Origin: Brasenia schreberi
Lineage: Eukaryota; Streptophyta; Magnoliopsida; Nymphaeales; Cabombaceae
Length of the DNA stretch: 64,000 bases
Assembly: GCA_036023115.1 (NCBI GenBank)
Contig: JAYKKT010000061.1
Coordinates: forward strand, 17,707,501-17,771,500
Reading direction: 5' to 3'
Both the position numbers and the translations under genes were made by a program. The notes under the pieces are model-generated. The model saw only the letters and a program-made list of their open reading frames with translations, ran no database searches and had not been told where the DNA came from. Of this stretch, positions 10,725 through 24,939 are shown piece after piece. Every line of letters begins with the position of its first letter. Within the stretch, counting starts at the first letter, position 1.

Positions 10725-11848
10725 GATTGTGCCATCATTTTTTATGGTTTTGGTAGTGGCCCTTGACGAAAGATCCAACATGGTGAAGTGAGTTCAGTGA
10801 TGAGAAGGAGCATTTGATGGGAGTAAGGTCCCTGTGCTCGGCGAAGGGGAGGAGACTTCATTGCCAAAAGGATAGCAAGTTGTTGCTTCCCTAGTGTCGC
10901 CACAACCACGATTGGAAGATGGAAGTCACAACCATAGACGGTGAGAGTTGATCCTTTTATAGTTAGTTCCATCACAGAGGATCCGGTAAAAAGCCAAAGG
11001 AATCAAAGACATGACATGAATTTTGGTTGTCACTCCTCGTGCCAATCCCATTTGGTGGTCCTTCTCGAGGCGAAGAGCAGGCTGGGTAACCGCAGTCTAT
11101 GGTGATCATGGTGGAAGAAGAAAGGTGCATTCGAAACACACATGAGTGGTGGTAAGCCATTTAGTGTGGTGGGGTTGCACAAATTCGAAATTCAAACACA
11201 AAGAGGATAAGAACGAGCTGTTCAATCAATCTCGTGAAGATCGGAAGTCTTCCTTGACTTTAGGAAGATTCCCTAAAGAGAGGAATTTCAAATTTGAATT
11301 TTAGCGAGCTGTTGGAGCCCATCCTCCTAAATCCGAAGAACCCTTTCCAAAAAGTGTGGAGCTGGAATTCAAATTTAAAAAGATAACAACCTTTCCTAGC
11401 TTTGAGGAAACCCAAATTTTAAATTTGAAAAGCTAATTGTGCCTAACCTTGGGAGATTTGCAATTCGGATTGAGAGGGAAAACGCCTATTAGTAACCATC
11501 TCATTTCAAAGCAAAACATCGAAGGATTGAGCCAGTCGTGAGCAAGGAGTTCTAAAGAGAGGTCGAGTCCTCAAAAAAGGGAGAAGAGCAGACAAGGGAG
11601 GAAGACCCGCTGCTCAACCATTCCAAGGTACACCTACGATTCTCATTTCTTCTCTTCTCACCCATCTCGTATTCTTCTTTAAGGTAAGAAGGAACAATCA
11701 TGATGTAAACAAGATCACAGAGTACCCCTTCATCCGAAGAAGACAACCCCCGGCTGATTCTACAAGAAGATTGGATGATAATGATGCCTAAGGTCTTGAA
11801 GGTGGTAGGCAAGGTCTTGAAGGCTTATGATGCCTAAGGAGCTTTTGA
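10725..11848 (+). other. Decayed leader/gag region of the gypsy element
   Basis: It lies between the PBS and the first recognisable pol sequence. No frame stays open and I cannot identify gag motifs. Short direct repeats (GATGCCTAAGGTCTTGAAGG-like) occur at about 11780-11840. Confidence 0.4.
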
Positions 11849-12388
11849 AGTAGCTACCTCCTAGACAAGAGACATACCGTGATATTATTCTCACACCTAG
11901 AAATAAAACATCATGCAAGGCAGCATATCGGATCGGGGAACTACAAAAGCAGCTAGGCAAGTTGATCGATGCAGGCATTATACAACCATCTAAAAGCTCC
12001 TATGGTTGTCCAGTTTTATTTTAAAGAAAACATAATGGTTCACTATGATTATGGGGCATGAAATAAACTAATTGTGAGTGATCAATATCCCTTACTCTTG
12101 ATTGTCGATTTGTTTGATAGGTTAAGTGGTGCTCGGTGGTTTACCAAGTTCGATTTAAGATCCGAATATTGGCAAGTATGGATAACACCAAGAGATGAAG
12201 AGAAGACTACCACGATGACAAGATACAAATCTTTCAAATTCCTCATCATGCCATTCGGCCTCACTAATGCTCCTACCATGTTCAATTGCTTGATGAACGA
12301 AATCTTATACGATCTTCTTGATGAATTTGTAATAGTTTATCTTGATGACATTATTATATATAGCAAAATTCTAGAGGATCATGAATAA
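11849..12388 (+). pseudogene. Ty3-gypsy reverse transcriptase fragment
   Basis: From 11849 the plus strand reads YRIGELQKQLGKLIDAGIIQ, then SSYGCPVL. This is the gypsy RT N-terminus, normally PYRM..EL..QL..LL..GFI.PS.SPYG.PVL. Stops lie near 12025-12065. The open part at 12074-12388 has GARWFTKFDLRSEYWQV, FKFLIMPFGLTNAPTMF and the catalytic VIVYLDDIIIYSK box (YLDD). It stops at EDHE where the thumb and RNase H should follow, and the rest of pol is missing. The YLDD motif separates it from the copia elements (YVDD). It is non-functional. Confidence 0.88.
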
Positions 12389-12651
12389 GTTGCGTGAATA
12401 TTGATTGTATATGAAGAGAGAAAAGTGTGAGTTCACTAGAAAAGAAATTTCATTTTCATGCCACATTGTAGTACACGGTCTTGTGAAAATGCACTCAAGG
12501 AAAATACATGAAAATGGAAATTGAGCTAGAAAGCTCTATCTCGCACCTAAGCTAATGTCCTTGAAATTTGCGCGAGGAGCCATTCTTCGGGCTTATAAAA
12601 AGGATCAAATATACCGTACGAAAAAGTGGAGGTTCAACAATTTTTGGAAAA

Positions 12652-12705
12652 CCATCTCCAAACAACTCACGACCTCTACCCCATTCCCATCTTCACCCTC
12701 CATCA
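12652..12705 (+). repeat. Dispersed direct repeat, copy 1 of 2 (433 bp apart)
   Basis: It starts CCATCTCCAAACAACTCAC and runs to ATCTTCACC. A close copy starts at 13085. Confidence 0.7.
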
Positions 12706-13084
12706 CCATTCCAATACTCCAATACTCCTCGAACACCTACAACCCCACCGCAACTTGAAAAAAAAAAAGAGAAGAAAAGGCTATGAACCCGTTTCCAGAG
12801 TTCTTCACCACCTCCCCTTAGTCATCCTAATCCTCTCGCCATCTCGAGTAATAGTAACTCACCACAAAATCGAGAGCCAACATAATCTTCATCTTCCATT
12901 TTCACCATCATCCTTCACCCCCAAGCATAAAATCATCTCTATCCTTCATCCCACCTTGTGAACCAACTTTGCTTTGCCACCACTCATCATCGCCTTTATC
13001 CGTCTTCACGACGCTACCTTCAACCTCCCATAGTCACCACCATCAATTTGAACCAAGCCAAACATCCAACCTCATTCATCTTTA

Positions 13085-13138
13085 CCATCTCCAAATAACT
13101 CACAGCCTCTTACCCTATTCTCATCTTCACCTTCATCA
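13085..13138 (+). repeat. Dispersed direct repeat, copy 2 of 2
   Basis: It starts CCATCTCCAAATAACTCAC and matches 12652-12705 with a few changes. Confidence 0.7.
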
Positions 13139-13205
13139 ACCATCACCTCACCTTCCGCAACACCCTCGCCCACCGTAGCTTGAACCATGAACCACGCTTC
13201 TTAAC

Positions 13206-13322
13206 ACTTCATCACACTTATCTTCCACATTAATCATTTTTCCACGTCCAACCACCTTTCACTAACCTTCATCACCTTATCTTCCACATTAATCATTTTT
13301 CCACGTCCCAACCACTCTTCAC
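13206..13322 (+). repeat. 59-bp tandem duplication
   Basis: Two units (about 13206-13264 and 13265-13322) share CTTATCTTCCACATTAATCA followed by TTTTTCCACGTCC. Confidence 0.8.
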
Positions 13323-14250
13323 CACCATCACCTCTTCATTCCATTACCTTCATTCACCGAGTCAACCACCACTCCATCACCTTCAACCGAGTAAACTCAC
13401 CACCCCTTCACTATCTACCTCTTCTCCCTAACTTTCCCAATCACCTACCTTAATCACCATTAACAAGCCCTCACGGCCAAACACCACTGACCCGAACCAA
13501 AACCACCATTCATTCGAATCACGAACTTTAACTCGGCCCATCATTCAACCTGACAAAACCAGAAGCCCGCCATCCAATTGTTGCGCCGCCCAGAACCACC
13601 CGATCCGCATCGATCCACTACGCGAGCCGCGCACCTGCCACCGGCCTCCCACCGTACTACCCGGCCGACTGCACGCCTTCCCGCGAACCCCAGATCCGCC
13701 ACGCGAGATTCATGCAAGTCGTATCGGCACCGCTCCACCGAGACCATCACAAGTCATTATCTTCACCGCGCCTCCGCTGTACTGATCCTCAGATCTCATG
13801 AGCCTAGTCTTAGGACAGCTAGAGCTTTGCGCGACCCGCGAGCGCCATCGTCAGCGGCCACCCAGATACGTGACACCCACCGCACTAGTTGACCGGACCG
13901 CCAGAGCAGATTGCGCACCAACCGGCCATCGTAAACCTCGATACCAGATACGACATGCACCGCACTAGTCCACTTGACTCAAAGAACCGACCACCACCAT
14001 GCAACCTCCGGCCTCCAAGCGAGCCGACCACGAGCTCAACCACCACCAAAGAACCGGTCCCGAACCCGAGAACGCACTCGTCATCGGTATCTGGCACGCT
14101 GCCGCCCTGGACCGCCGGCGCAGCGCCCCATCACCGAGTCACTCATACCTCTCTTGGCGTATGTGTGTTATGTTTGATTTCTAGAGCATACTCCCTTTGC
14201 ATATATTTCCCTCTGTTTGTGTTGATGTTTACGGTGAAGAACATGGGCTA

Positions 14251-16150
14251 GCAAATTTACGTTCAAATTCAATAAGACTTTTTGTCCACTTTATTAAAAA
14301 GAAAAAGAAAATACAAAAATTTTAAAAAAAATAGAAAAAGATATATATTTATATAAATGAGTTTTTTTTATTAGTTCTTGTTTTATAGTGTTTATTTAAT
14401 TTAATGGTGTGTTTTTATGTTGTGTCTTGGCAATTAATAGGTTTCAAAAAATGATGAAAAGTTAAAAATAAAAAAAATGAAAAATAAAAAATATAATAAA
14501 AAATGAAAAATAAATATAAAAAGTGTTAAAAGAAAAAATTTGTTGCTATGTTAAATTTGGTTTTAGTTTTATTGTATTTATTTAGTTCATGCGATATGAT
14601 AATGTATTGTTTGTGTGGTTACTTGTTTATCTCCTTGTGTTTGCCTTAAAATAAAAAATATATATATATTTTTAATCAATCGCAAATGACCAATGATATT
14701 GATTGAATAGCAAATACTATCTTCAATGTCATTTGGATCGTAAGGGTTTATTGAGTAGTCCTATGCTAACTTGAACCTTGCACAAGAATGTTTCTTTATT
14801 TTCGGACAAAAAATCTCTTTTTCTAAAAAAAAAAAAATCATTTCATAATTAAAAATCAACTAGCTCACAATCATTTTTAAGAGAACTACTTGACTTTGAG
14901 TTCCTCGTTGCACGAGGAGGATCACGTAGGAGCAGAATCATATTCTATCAAGCCAAAAAAATGAAATTTTCACAATTTGATTTATTTCTTTCTTTCTTGC
15001 TTTTAAAATAATAAACTTGCTTTTTTTAAAAATAATAAACAAAAAAATAAGAAGTAAAAACGTTACATTTACCTTTTTTTTTGAAAAAAAGAGGAGTAAA
15101 ATAGATATATTTGAGATTATCAAGAATTTGCACAATTAGCTTAAGGTACCGAGTCTTAGAGGACGAATGCGTTAGGTGGTCTTGTGGGATTATGCAGCCA
15201 CCACTTCGCTAAACATAACCGACTCACCGAATCTAATGCTGGTTTTAAAAGACCATTTTCTAAGAAGGATTTTTCGATTTTTCCTAATTTAAATAAAATT
15301 AGTGGCAACTCCATTTCCATTTTTTAAAATCTCATGAGTTCGCTATTTTTCGCTACGATCCTGTCGAGTGAGTGACGGATGGCGATCTAATCGTATTATA
15401 TACTTGGAGAGTCGGACTTGTTGTTGTTAGTTATTGCAATTTATTAATAATCTCTATTTATTTATTTTACTCCCTTTATTTTTTTTATTTATTTATAAAT
15501 AGTTTTTATTTAGTACTTTTATGTAAATATCGATAGCATTTTTAAGTGTGTGTATTTTGACATGATATGCACATTATATTTTACCGATAGCATTAATCTG
15601 TGTGTATTGTTGACATGACCATTTAGGATAGTATATAAGTTATACTTAAGATGTTGATTGTTGAAAACCTCTAGGTATAGATGATTACTAGATTGCTATT
15701 GTACGTATGCTTTTGCAAAAGTTTTGGCTCAAGTCTTTTAAATTGCATTTGTATGGGTGTATATACTCCCTCATACGCGTCAACATATCTCTTATCTCAC
15801 ACACTTTTTTGGGCTCTATACCTCGAGTTTGTGCGAACCCGAGAAACAAGAGGGGTCTCGACTTTTGGTATTGAGGGGCTTTTATGCTCAACTTGACATT
15901 TGTTGAGAAACCACTCAGATTGTTGGCATGTATCATGGATTAGTCATATTGAGAGGATTTATCCCTTACTTGTGATCAATTTATGAATTGGGTCCTTGTC
16001 TTTCGAGATGGGGATAATCACGGGGACCATGACTTTTTTAGAAATTTTAGGACCGATCTTTAAAAAAATCTTTACAGCTGATAGATTGAACATAATAGTG
16101 TCAAATCTTAGGTTCCACGACTAGGGCACAAAAGGAAGCGTACTTCTTGC
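14251..16150. other. AT-rich non-coding tract
   Basis: Poly-A/T runs and TA-rich low-complexity sequence. At 15298-15420 the sequence AGTGGCAACTCCATTTCC followed by GTCGAGTGAGTGACGG resembles the LTR-end/PBS neighbourhood of some plant gypsy elements. I could not prove LTR boundaries and saw no gene. Confidence 0.35.
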
Positions 16151-16745
16151 ATTATTCATTCTTTGCACCTTAGGTTCCACCCGATTGTGCAAGACAAAAA
16201 AAGCGGAATTGCATTTTTGCATTATTCATTGTTTGCATTTTCATAACATTCTTAGCATTCTAAAAAAAAGTGGCATCTTGTATTTTCTTTACTTGGGCAT
16301 CTTCATAGCATAAAAAAAATGAAATGAATGAAAAAATACATCGTCTTCCCCTTTCATAGCATTCTTAGCATTAAAAAAAAAACTTCAATTTATATTTTCA
16401 TGACATTCATAGCATTTTTTAAAAAAAAAATAGATCATTTTACATTTTCATAACATTCTTAGCATTATAAAAAAAATCATACATTTTCATGACATTTCTA
16501 GCATTAAAAAAAAATTCATTGCTTGCATTTTCATTACATTCACGACATTCAAAAAATGATACATTATCTTGTATTTTCATAGCATTCCTAACATTAAAGA
16601 AAAGGGCTAAAAATAGCATCTTGCATTTTCATAGCATTCTAAAAAGAAATCATCTTGCATTTTCATAGCATACGAAAAAAAACTTCTTTTATCTATTCAT
16701 TATTACCATGTTCATTCATTCTTGTATTTTTTTAAAAAAAAGCAC
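16150..16745 (+). repeat. Degenerate tandem array of a GCATTTTCATAGCATTC unit
   Basis: About ten imperfect units, each TTGCATTTTCAT(A/G)ACATT followed by CTTAGCATT and a run of 6-10 A. Spacing is irregular at roughly 45-75 bp. Confidence 0.75.
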
Positions 16746-16948
16746 GTGAATAGTAAATAAGGTGTGCGAATAATAATTCTCTTTCCTTACCTATGATAGT
16801 AGAAGGTACCTAGTTAAGATAAAGGTGGTTTTTGGAGTTGATCGGTGAATTGGGTGGTAGTTCCGGTGTTCATGGTCCTTTCAGTGGAGAACCATTTATA
16901 ACACCCGAAAGCTAAAAATGTAATTTTGATAGGTTTCGGGTGCGCACG

Positions 16949-17171
16949 TATCAATTCTAAATGCGGGGGAGAGAAGAGTCGCAAGGCAGCTGGGTGGCGA
17001 CGAGGGAGTATCGACGGGCTGAATGGCGAGGCTCGTTAGTGGCTGGATGGCAAGGGCGTTATATCAATTCTAAATGCGGGGGAGAGAAGAGTCGCAAGGC
17101 AGCTGGGTGGCGACGAGGGAGTATCGACGGGCTGAATGGCGAGGCTCGTTAGTGGCTGGATGGCAAGGGCG
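16949..17171 (+). repeat. 113-bp tandem duplication (two units)
   Basis: 16949-17061 is repeated almost exactly at 17062-17171. Both start TATCAATTCTAAATGCGGGG and end GGCAAGGGCGT. Confidence 0.93.
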
Positions 17172-17273
17172 TGCCATGCCACGAGAGACTCTGGTGGAAG
17201 TCGCACGGTCGTGCGACGGGAGGCAATAGAGCTCGGTGTTGAGTGGAAAAGACTGGCAGAAGTAGCCGCTGGC

Positions 17274-17274
<1 letters not shown>

Positions 17275-17310
<36 letters not shown>
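17275..17310 (+). repeat. (GA)n microsatellite
   Basis: About 18 uninterrupted GA units, followed by TCCGGTTGGTGATGG. Confidence 0.97.
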
Positions 17311-17315
<5 letters not shown>

Positions 17316-17364
17316 TTGGTGATGGAGGTTTGGTGGTGAACCGAGGGTCGATTGAGGCCGCATG

Positions 17365-17445
17365 TTTATATATATATATATATACATATATACATATATA
17401 TATACATATATATATACATATATACATATATATATACATATATAC

Positions 17446-17478
<33 letters not shown>

Positions 17479-17483
17479 CATAT

Positions 17484-17551
<68 letters not shown>

Positions 17552-17552
17552 T
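17365..17552. repeat. (TA)n / (TATACA)n microsatellite
   Basis: About 190 bp of TA dinucleotides with regular TATACA interruptions. All Tyr-Ile repeat ORFs over it are artefacts. Confidence 0.97.
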
Positions 17553-19900
<2,348 letters not shown>

Positions 19901-19904
19901 TGGG

Positions 19905-20337
19905 TGTTTACGAAGAGGCATTAAAATGCCCAGATAAATGAGAAAATGTAATGGGAGAAGAAATCGAGTCAATGCAAAGAACAATATTGATTGACATGCT
20001 TAAAGACTAAAAGGTCATTAGAGCAAGTGGGTTTTCAAAATCAAAAGAAAGGATAATGGGTCAATCAAGTATAAAGTTCAACTTTTGGAAAAGGCTTTAC
20101 CCAACAAGAAGTTATTAACTTTGAGGATATGTTCTCCGTTGTTGCGAAATTTACTTCAATTCAATTGCTTCCAGCAATTATAGGAAGTCCAGATTCAGAA
20201 TCACACCAATAGATGCGAAGACAGCTTTACTTCATGGAGATGATGGAACTTAAAGTTCAATGAAGTTATCATCGATTATGGATTTAAGGTGATTATGAAG
20301 TTTATTGTGTTTCATAACAAGAACTACAGAAAGTTTT
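19905..20337 (+). pseudogene. Ty1-copia reverse transcriptase relic
   Basis: Across two or three frames the plus strand shows KIKRKDNGSIKYKV, LLEKGFTQQEVINFEDMFSV, VAKFTSIQLL, and a decayed MDAKTAFLHGD. These are the finger and start-of-palm motifs of a copia RT. Stops and small deletions occur throughout. The relic ends exactly at the LINE inserted at 20341, and no continuation was found on the far side. Confidence 0.75.
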
Positions 20338-20455
20338 ATAACAACAACAATAAGTAAGCCTTTTCCCATACTAGACGGGGTCGACTACATGAATTCTTTG
20401 TTTTCATAGAGCCCTATAATGTGCCATGTTAGTAGTTAACTCACAATAAGCTATA

Positions 20456-22324
20456 TCATTCTTTATTGTTTCTTTCCAACACTTTTGTGGTCGTTCCTCT
20501 ACCTTTTTTAATACTTTCAAAATCTAGTTTTTCATACCTTCTTTTAGATTCTTCTTTTGATCTTTTTATATGTCCAAACCTTCTTAAATGATATTCTCTC
20601 ATTTTATCCTTTCTTTGTGTCACTCCTAATTTGTTTCTAATAACCTCATTATGTATACGGTCTTTTCTTGTATGACCACTCATCCATCTCAACATCTTTA
20701 TTTCTGTTAGAGATATCTTTTGTACATGTTGATGATTAACTGCCCAACACTTAGAGCCATAAAACATGATAGGTCTAATTGGTGCTCTATAATATTTACC
20801 TTTTAACTTTAATGGTATCTTCTTATCACAAAGAATACATGATGCCCCTCTTCATTTTAATCAACTAGCATTAATTATATGCGTAACATCTCCATCAATT
20901 CTTTTATCACTTTGAAAAATTGACCCTAGGTATTTAAAACTTTCCTTTTGGGGGATGCAATGTGTGCCAATTTTAATTTGTATGTCCTCTAAAGTAACCA
21001 AATGATCAAACTTACATTCCATATATTTTGTCTTTGTTCTACTAATCGGAAGCTTTTACTTTCTAATGTTTCTCTCCATAGTTCTAATTTTCTATTAACT
21101 TTTTTCTTAGACTCCTCTACTAACATAATATCATTTGCAAATAACATACACCAAGGTACTTCATCTTGAATATATTTTGTTAACTCATCAATCACCGTTA
21201 TAAATAAGTATGGACTTAAAGTTGATCCGTAACCCAACATTAACTTCAATTAAGTCTGTTATTCTTTTATGAGTCCTCACACATGTTTTTTGTACTGTCT
21301 CTTATAAGGTTTATGCATGTCAATGGGATACCTCTTTTTTCTAAAGTTCTCCAAAGAACCTCCCTCGGTACCCTATCATAAGTTTTTCTAGATCAATAAA
21401 TATCATGTGAAGGTCTTTCTTTTTTGCTATAAAATATTTCATAAGACGTCTTAAAAGGTAAATCACTTCAATAATAGATCTGTCTAGCATGAATCCAAAT
21501 TGGTTCTCTGTTATACTTGATACTTGTCTTAACCTACATTCGATAATTCTTTCTCACAATTTCATAGTATGGCTCATTAACTTAATACCTCAATAATTCG
21601 CACAATTTTGAATGTCTCCCTTGTTCTTATATATGGGCCCTCCATTCCTCATGCATCTTTTGGTTTCTCCATATTTCATGAAATAGTCTTTGAGCCAAGT
21701 GATTCCTATTTCCCCTAGTGTTTTCCAAACTTCTATAGAAATATTGTCAGGTCCTACTGATTTACCACCCTTCATATGTTTAACAGCTTCTTTGACTTCA
21801 CTCTTTTGAATACATTAGTAGAAATTGTGGTTTATAGACTTTTTAAATTTGACTAACTCTTTTAAGCTAATACTAACATCTTTATTTTCATTAAAAAGCT
21901 TATAGAAATAGTTTTTCCATCTATTTTTTGTATTATCATATAGCACTATAATTTTTTTATCCTTGTTTTTAATGCATCTAACAAAATTAAGATCCTTAGT
22001 TTTTTTATCTCTAGCCCTAACTATCCTAAAAATATATCTTTCACCCTCTTTTGAGTTGAGTTTTTTATATAAATTTTCTCAAATTTTACCTTTTGCTTCA
22101 CTGACGGCCTTTTTCGCTTCCTTCTTTACTTTCTTATAAGCCTCTAAAGTTTCACTAGTTTTCTTAGCATAATGTAATTTGTAGCATGCCCTCTTTGCCT
22201 TCATTTTATTTTGCACTACTTCACTCCACCACCAAACTTCTTTTTGTGCCGGTATACCTCCCTTAGATACACCTAACATATCTTTCGCCACTTTCCTAAT
22301 ATGTATAGCCATATTGTTCCACAT
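20456..22324 (-). pseudogene. LINE reverse transcriptase, broken
   Basis: Minus-strand pieces from right to left: a Lys-rich connector with KRACYKLHYAKKTSETLEAY (22324-22079), GGKSVGPDNISIEVWKTLGE (21775-21590), and GYGSTLSPYLFITVIDELTK with CMLFANDIMLVEESKKKVNR (21249-20989). Here the catalytic ADD is changed to AND. Finally comes FYGSKCWAVNHQHVQK through to the C-terminal KLGVTQRKDKM region (20767-20456). Multiple frame breaks separate the pieces, and the mutated catalytic Asp makes inactivity certain. Confidence 0.85.
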
Positions 22325-22453
22325 ATCACAGGGTGTACCAACATAATTTCAAACGTCTCCTTCAAGGACTTTATGTTTAAATATATCTTCGTTCTCGCTT
22401 TTGAGGTTCCACCATTTAGTCTAAATAGCTCGATGCACTCTTTTCTTCTTTGT

Positions 22454-23230
22454 TCATTTTTTTATTTGTAAATCCATAACTAAAAGTCGATGTTGGGTGG
22501 TTAAGCTTTCTCCTGAAATTACCTTGCAATCTTTACAACACGCTCTATCTTTTTTCCTATAAATAAAGTAATCAATTTGTGTTTGTAATAAGCAACTCTT
22601 ATAAGTAATTAAATGTTCATCTCGTTTTTTGAAGATTGTATTGAATATAAAGAGATCAAATGCCATAGCAAAATTTAAAATCTCCGTACCTTTGTCATTT
22701 ATATCCTCAAAACCAAAGTTTCCATGAATACCTTTATATCCTAATGCCTCTTCACCGACATGTCCATTTAAGTCTCCTCCTAAACAAATCATCTCCCTTT
22801 GTGGAATCTTTTGAATCACCTTATCTAACTCTTCTCAAAAAGTTGTCTTTATACTATCTTCTAGTCCTACTTGGGGTGCATAAGCACAAAATATATTTAA
22901 AATCTCTGCTCTTAACACTAATTTCAATGTCATGATTCGGTCACCATATCATTGTATGTCTACTATACTATCCTTTAAATCTTTATTTATGATAATACTA
23001 ACTCCGTTTCGAACCTTTTCTTTACCTGAGTACTATAATTTAAAACCTGTATCTTCTATCTCCTTTGTTTTTTCTCCAACCCATTTTGTCTCTTATAAAC
23101 ATAGAATATGAATCTTTCTCTGAATCATAGTATCTACCACCTCCATTAGCTTACCAGATAATGTTTCAATATTCCAAGAACCAATACAAATCTTATTATC
23201 TAGGACTAGCTTCCTTACCCCCGCATCCGT
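22454..23230 (-). pseudogene. LINE endonuclease domain, broken
   Basis: The open piece 22819-22454 has IPQREMICLGGDLNGHVGEE and SCLLQTQIDYFIY. Further right the minus strand carries IGSWNIETLSGKLMEVVDTM and an ILCL(*)ETKW region with stops. It aligns motif by motif with 1361-2020. Confidence 0.82.
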
Positions 23231-23454
23231 CCATATTCAAAATGCGGAGACCCTCTCTGAAAATTATTCACTACATTCGGACAACAATGTAGCGAGACTA
23301 ACTTCTTTACCCACACCCGTTCATGATGTGGGAACCCTCTCTACAACTGATTAACTATATTCGGGCGAAAATGTAGTGGCCCTTGCTTGCATTCGGGTTG
23401 TGCAACGCGTCTCTAAGCGGGGACGCCCCAAAGCAATGCTCATAATTTAAGGAC

Positions 23455-24455
23455 ACATAAAGTACTTATTTTGTTGCTAATCCTCCTTCCACATATGCCA
23501 ACATCCCTCCAATTTCTGTGGAAGACAGATTCAATATCTTACTCAGGACAGGGAGAAAAGGAACACCCTATCTATCACAGTTTCTTTCTATACTCCGATC
23601 CATAAACCGATATGCTCCAACAAGCAAAGATCCAACCCATTTAATTCATATAGTCTATGGTGGGCTGGGTCAAGTCAGATCACCCTTTATGAGAACCCGC
23701 AGTGCCTGATCCAACCCATTTCTTTCACATAGTCTATGATCATCCATTATAAACCTATAGTTTTAAGCAATGAATGTTTAGCTCATGGAGCTTATTTCAC
23801 ATACTGCTGATTTGCAAAAGCTGAGGAAAATTTCACGAGGAAGAGTAACGTCCTGCCAAGGAGAGGTGCAATTAGCAATTTCAGAGCTAGGTAGCCATAA
23901 TAACAAGCAGGGCACTAGCATTCAGCAGCGGCACGAGCTATCCTTGGTTGTGTTTTCCAATCGTCACTGTAAAGTACAAAGTCATGTATGTAAGCCGAGA
24001 AAAATATAACCACTTTCTAGTGAATAAAAGGTATGAGAAACTAGAGTAAGAGGAACTAGAAACTAGATGGTGAAATATTAAGAAGAGAAGAAGAAGATTA
24101 CATAAATGTTGAAAAGAAACAATAAACAATGTACATGTTGAATTAACTGTTCTCTTTTCACCCATTTTTTTGGAGTTTAACTATATCATATAATATGTAG
24201 CAACTAGTAATACTTCAGATTTTTCATTTTTATAAGTTTTTGCTTTTCTTCTTCTATTTTTGTAAAATGATGCTTCTTCGTTAGATGAAGAATGAAATAT
24301 CATACTGTATCATACAGTTTAGTTTGGCATGATAGATGCATATATCATACAATATGACAAAAATATGGGGATCAATCCTATATCTAGAAAACCAATCAAG
24401 AGCACATGGTACCGTATCATACAGTTCAGTCCATTGGATCAATGCAGCTTGAATC
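23455..24455. other. No recognised gene; flank of the copia element
   Basis: Unassigned AT-rich sequence. The words GTATCATACAGTT and CATATCATACAATATGAC recur at about 24305-24360 and 24412-24430, but no larger repeat was evident. Confidence 0.4.
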
Positions 24456-24861
24456 TGTTACAAATAATGGTCATTCTCGGTTCAGGTAACGACTGGATTG
24501 GCCATCCAATTCGTTACCTGAAGAAGATAAGGCCAGATCTGTATCAAATTACTGTTACCGGGATTTCCGGTAGCGGTCATCTGTTACAGCTCCAAGATGA
24601 GGGAAGTCATAGGAGGATAAGCACGACGAAGGGGGAGCACCTGCATATAAAAGGTAGGCATTACAGACACATATACAGTGAAAAGAATACAAAAATAAGA
24701 AAGAAAGTGTGTGTATCTTCGTCTGTGTGAAAACCCTATGTGGGAACCTCGTGTCCATCACCCGCACCCTATTGCGCAGCATCTTCAGAGGGCTACTCAC
24801 CACTAGAGAGGCCATCATCGGAATCCGGCCGAAGAGAAGAAGGTACTGCACTTCTTCCACA
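24456..24861 (+). repeat. 5' LTR of the copia element
   Basis: Starts TGTTACAAATAATGG and ends CTTCTTCCACA. A TATAAAA box lies at about 24656-24662, followed by a repeated AAGAAAGAAAGTGTGTG stretch. It matches 30107-30512 end to end. Confidence 0.96.
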
Positions 24862-24875
24862 TTGGTATCAGGGTC
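24862..24875 (+). other. Primer-binding site (initiator-Met tRNA type)
   Basis: TTGGTATCAGGGTC immediately after the 5' LTR. Confidence 0.88.
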
Positions 24876-24939
24876 TAAATCCCTTCAAAATAAGAGAGGG
24901 GGAACAGGTAAGAAAAAAAAATAGAGAAGAAAAAAGAAA

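Larger units (their letters stand above)
12389..14250 (+). other. C-rich, gene-poor tract, probable LTR/5' UTR of an unidentified retroelement
   Basis: The plus strand is strongly C/A rich (repeated CACC and TTCATC words) and has no believable protein. A TATAAAAAGG motif at about 12595 followed by a long C-rich tract resembles the U3/R of large plant gypsy LTRs. Internal duplications are listed separately. The ORFs here look like by-products of base composition. Confidence 0.4.
20341..23454 (-). mobile_element. RTE LINE, nearly complete, 5'-truncated, dead
   Basis: This is the inverse of the 962-4221 copy. The 3' terminus (GCCTTTTCCCATACTAGACG on the plus strand) and a (TTG)n tail lie at 20341-20380. 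The endonuclease is at about 22500-23200 and the reverse transcriptase at about 20450-22330. It is truncated near 23454, about 130 bp short of the 962-4221 start. Decay is similar to that copy. I could not identify a convincing target-site duplication. Confidence 0.9.

Noticed and set aside
11849..12388. Endogenous pararetrovirus (caulimovirid) reverse transcriptase
   Set aside because: The order and motifs (GARWFTKFDLRS, YLDD), with an LTR and PBS just upstream, fit Ty3-gypsy. No movement or coat protein is seen.
12555..14251. Many overlapping ORFs rich in His, Pro, Ser and Thr, or Arg and Gly
   Set aside because: All three frames are open because of C-rich composition. There are no domains, and the open stretches change frame at the duplications.
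20330..23480. Target-site duplication for the 20341-23454 LINE
   Set aside because: Only weak similarity (ACTTTCTGTA versus ACTTTATGTG) could be found, not enough to claim.
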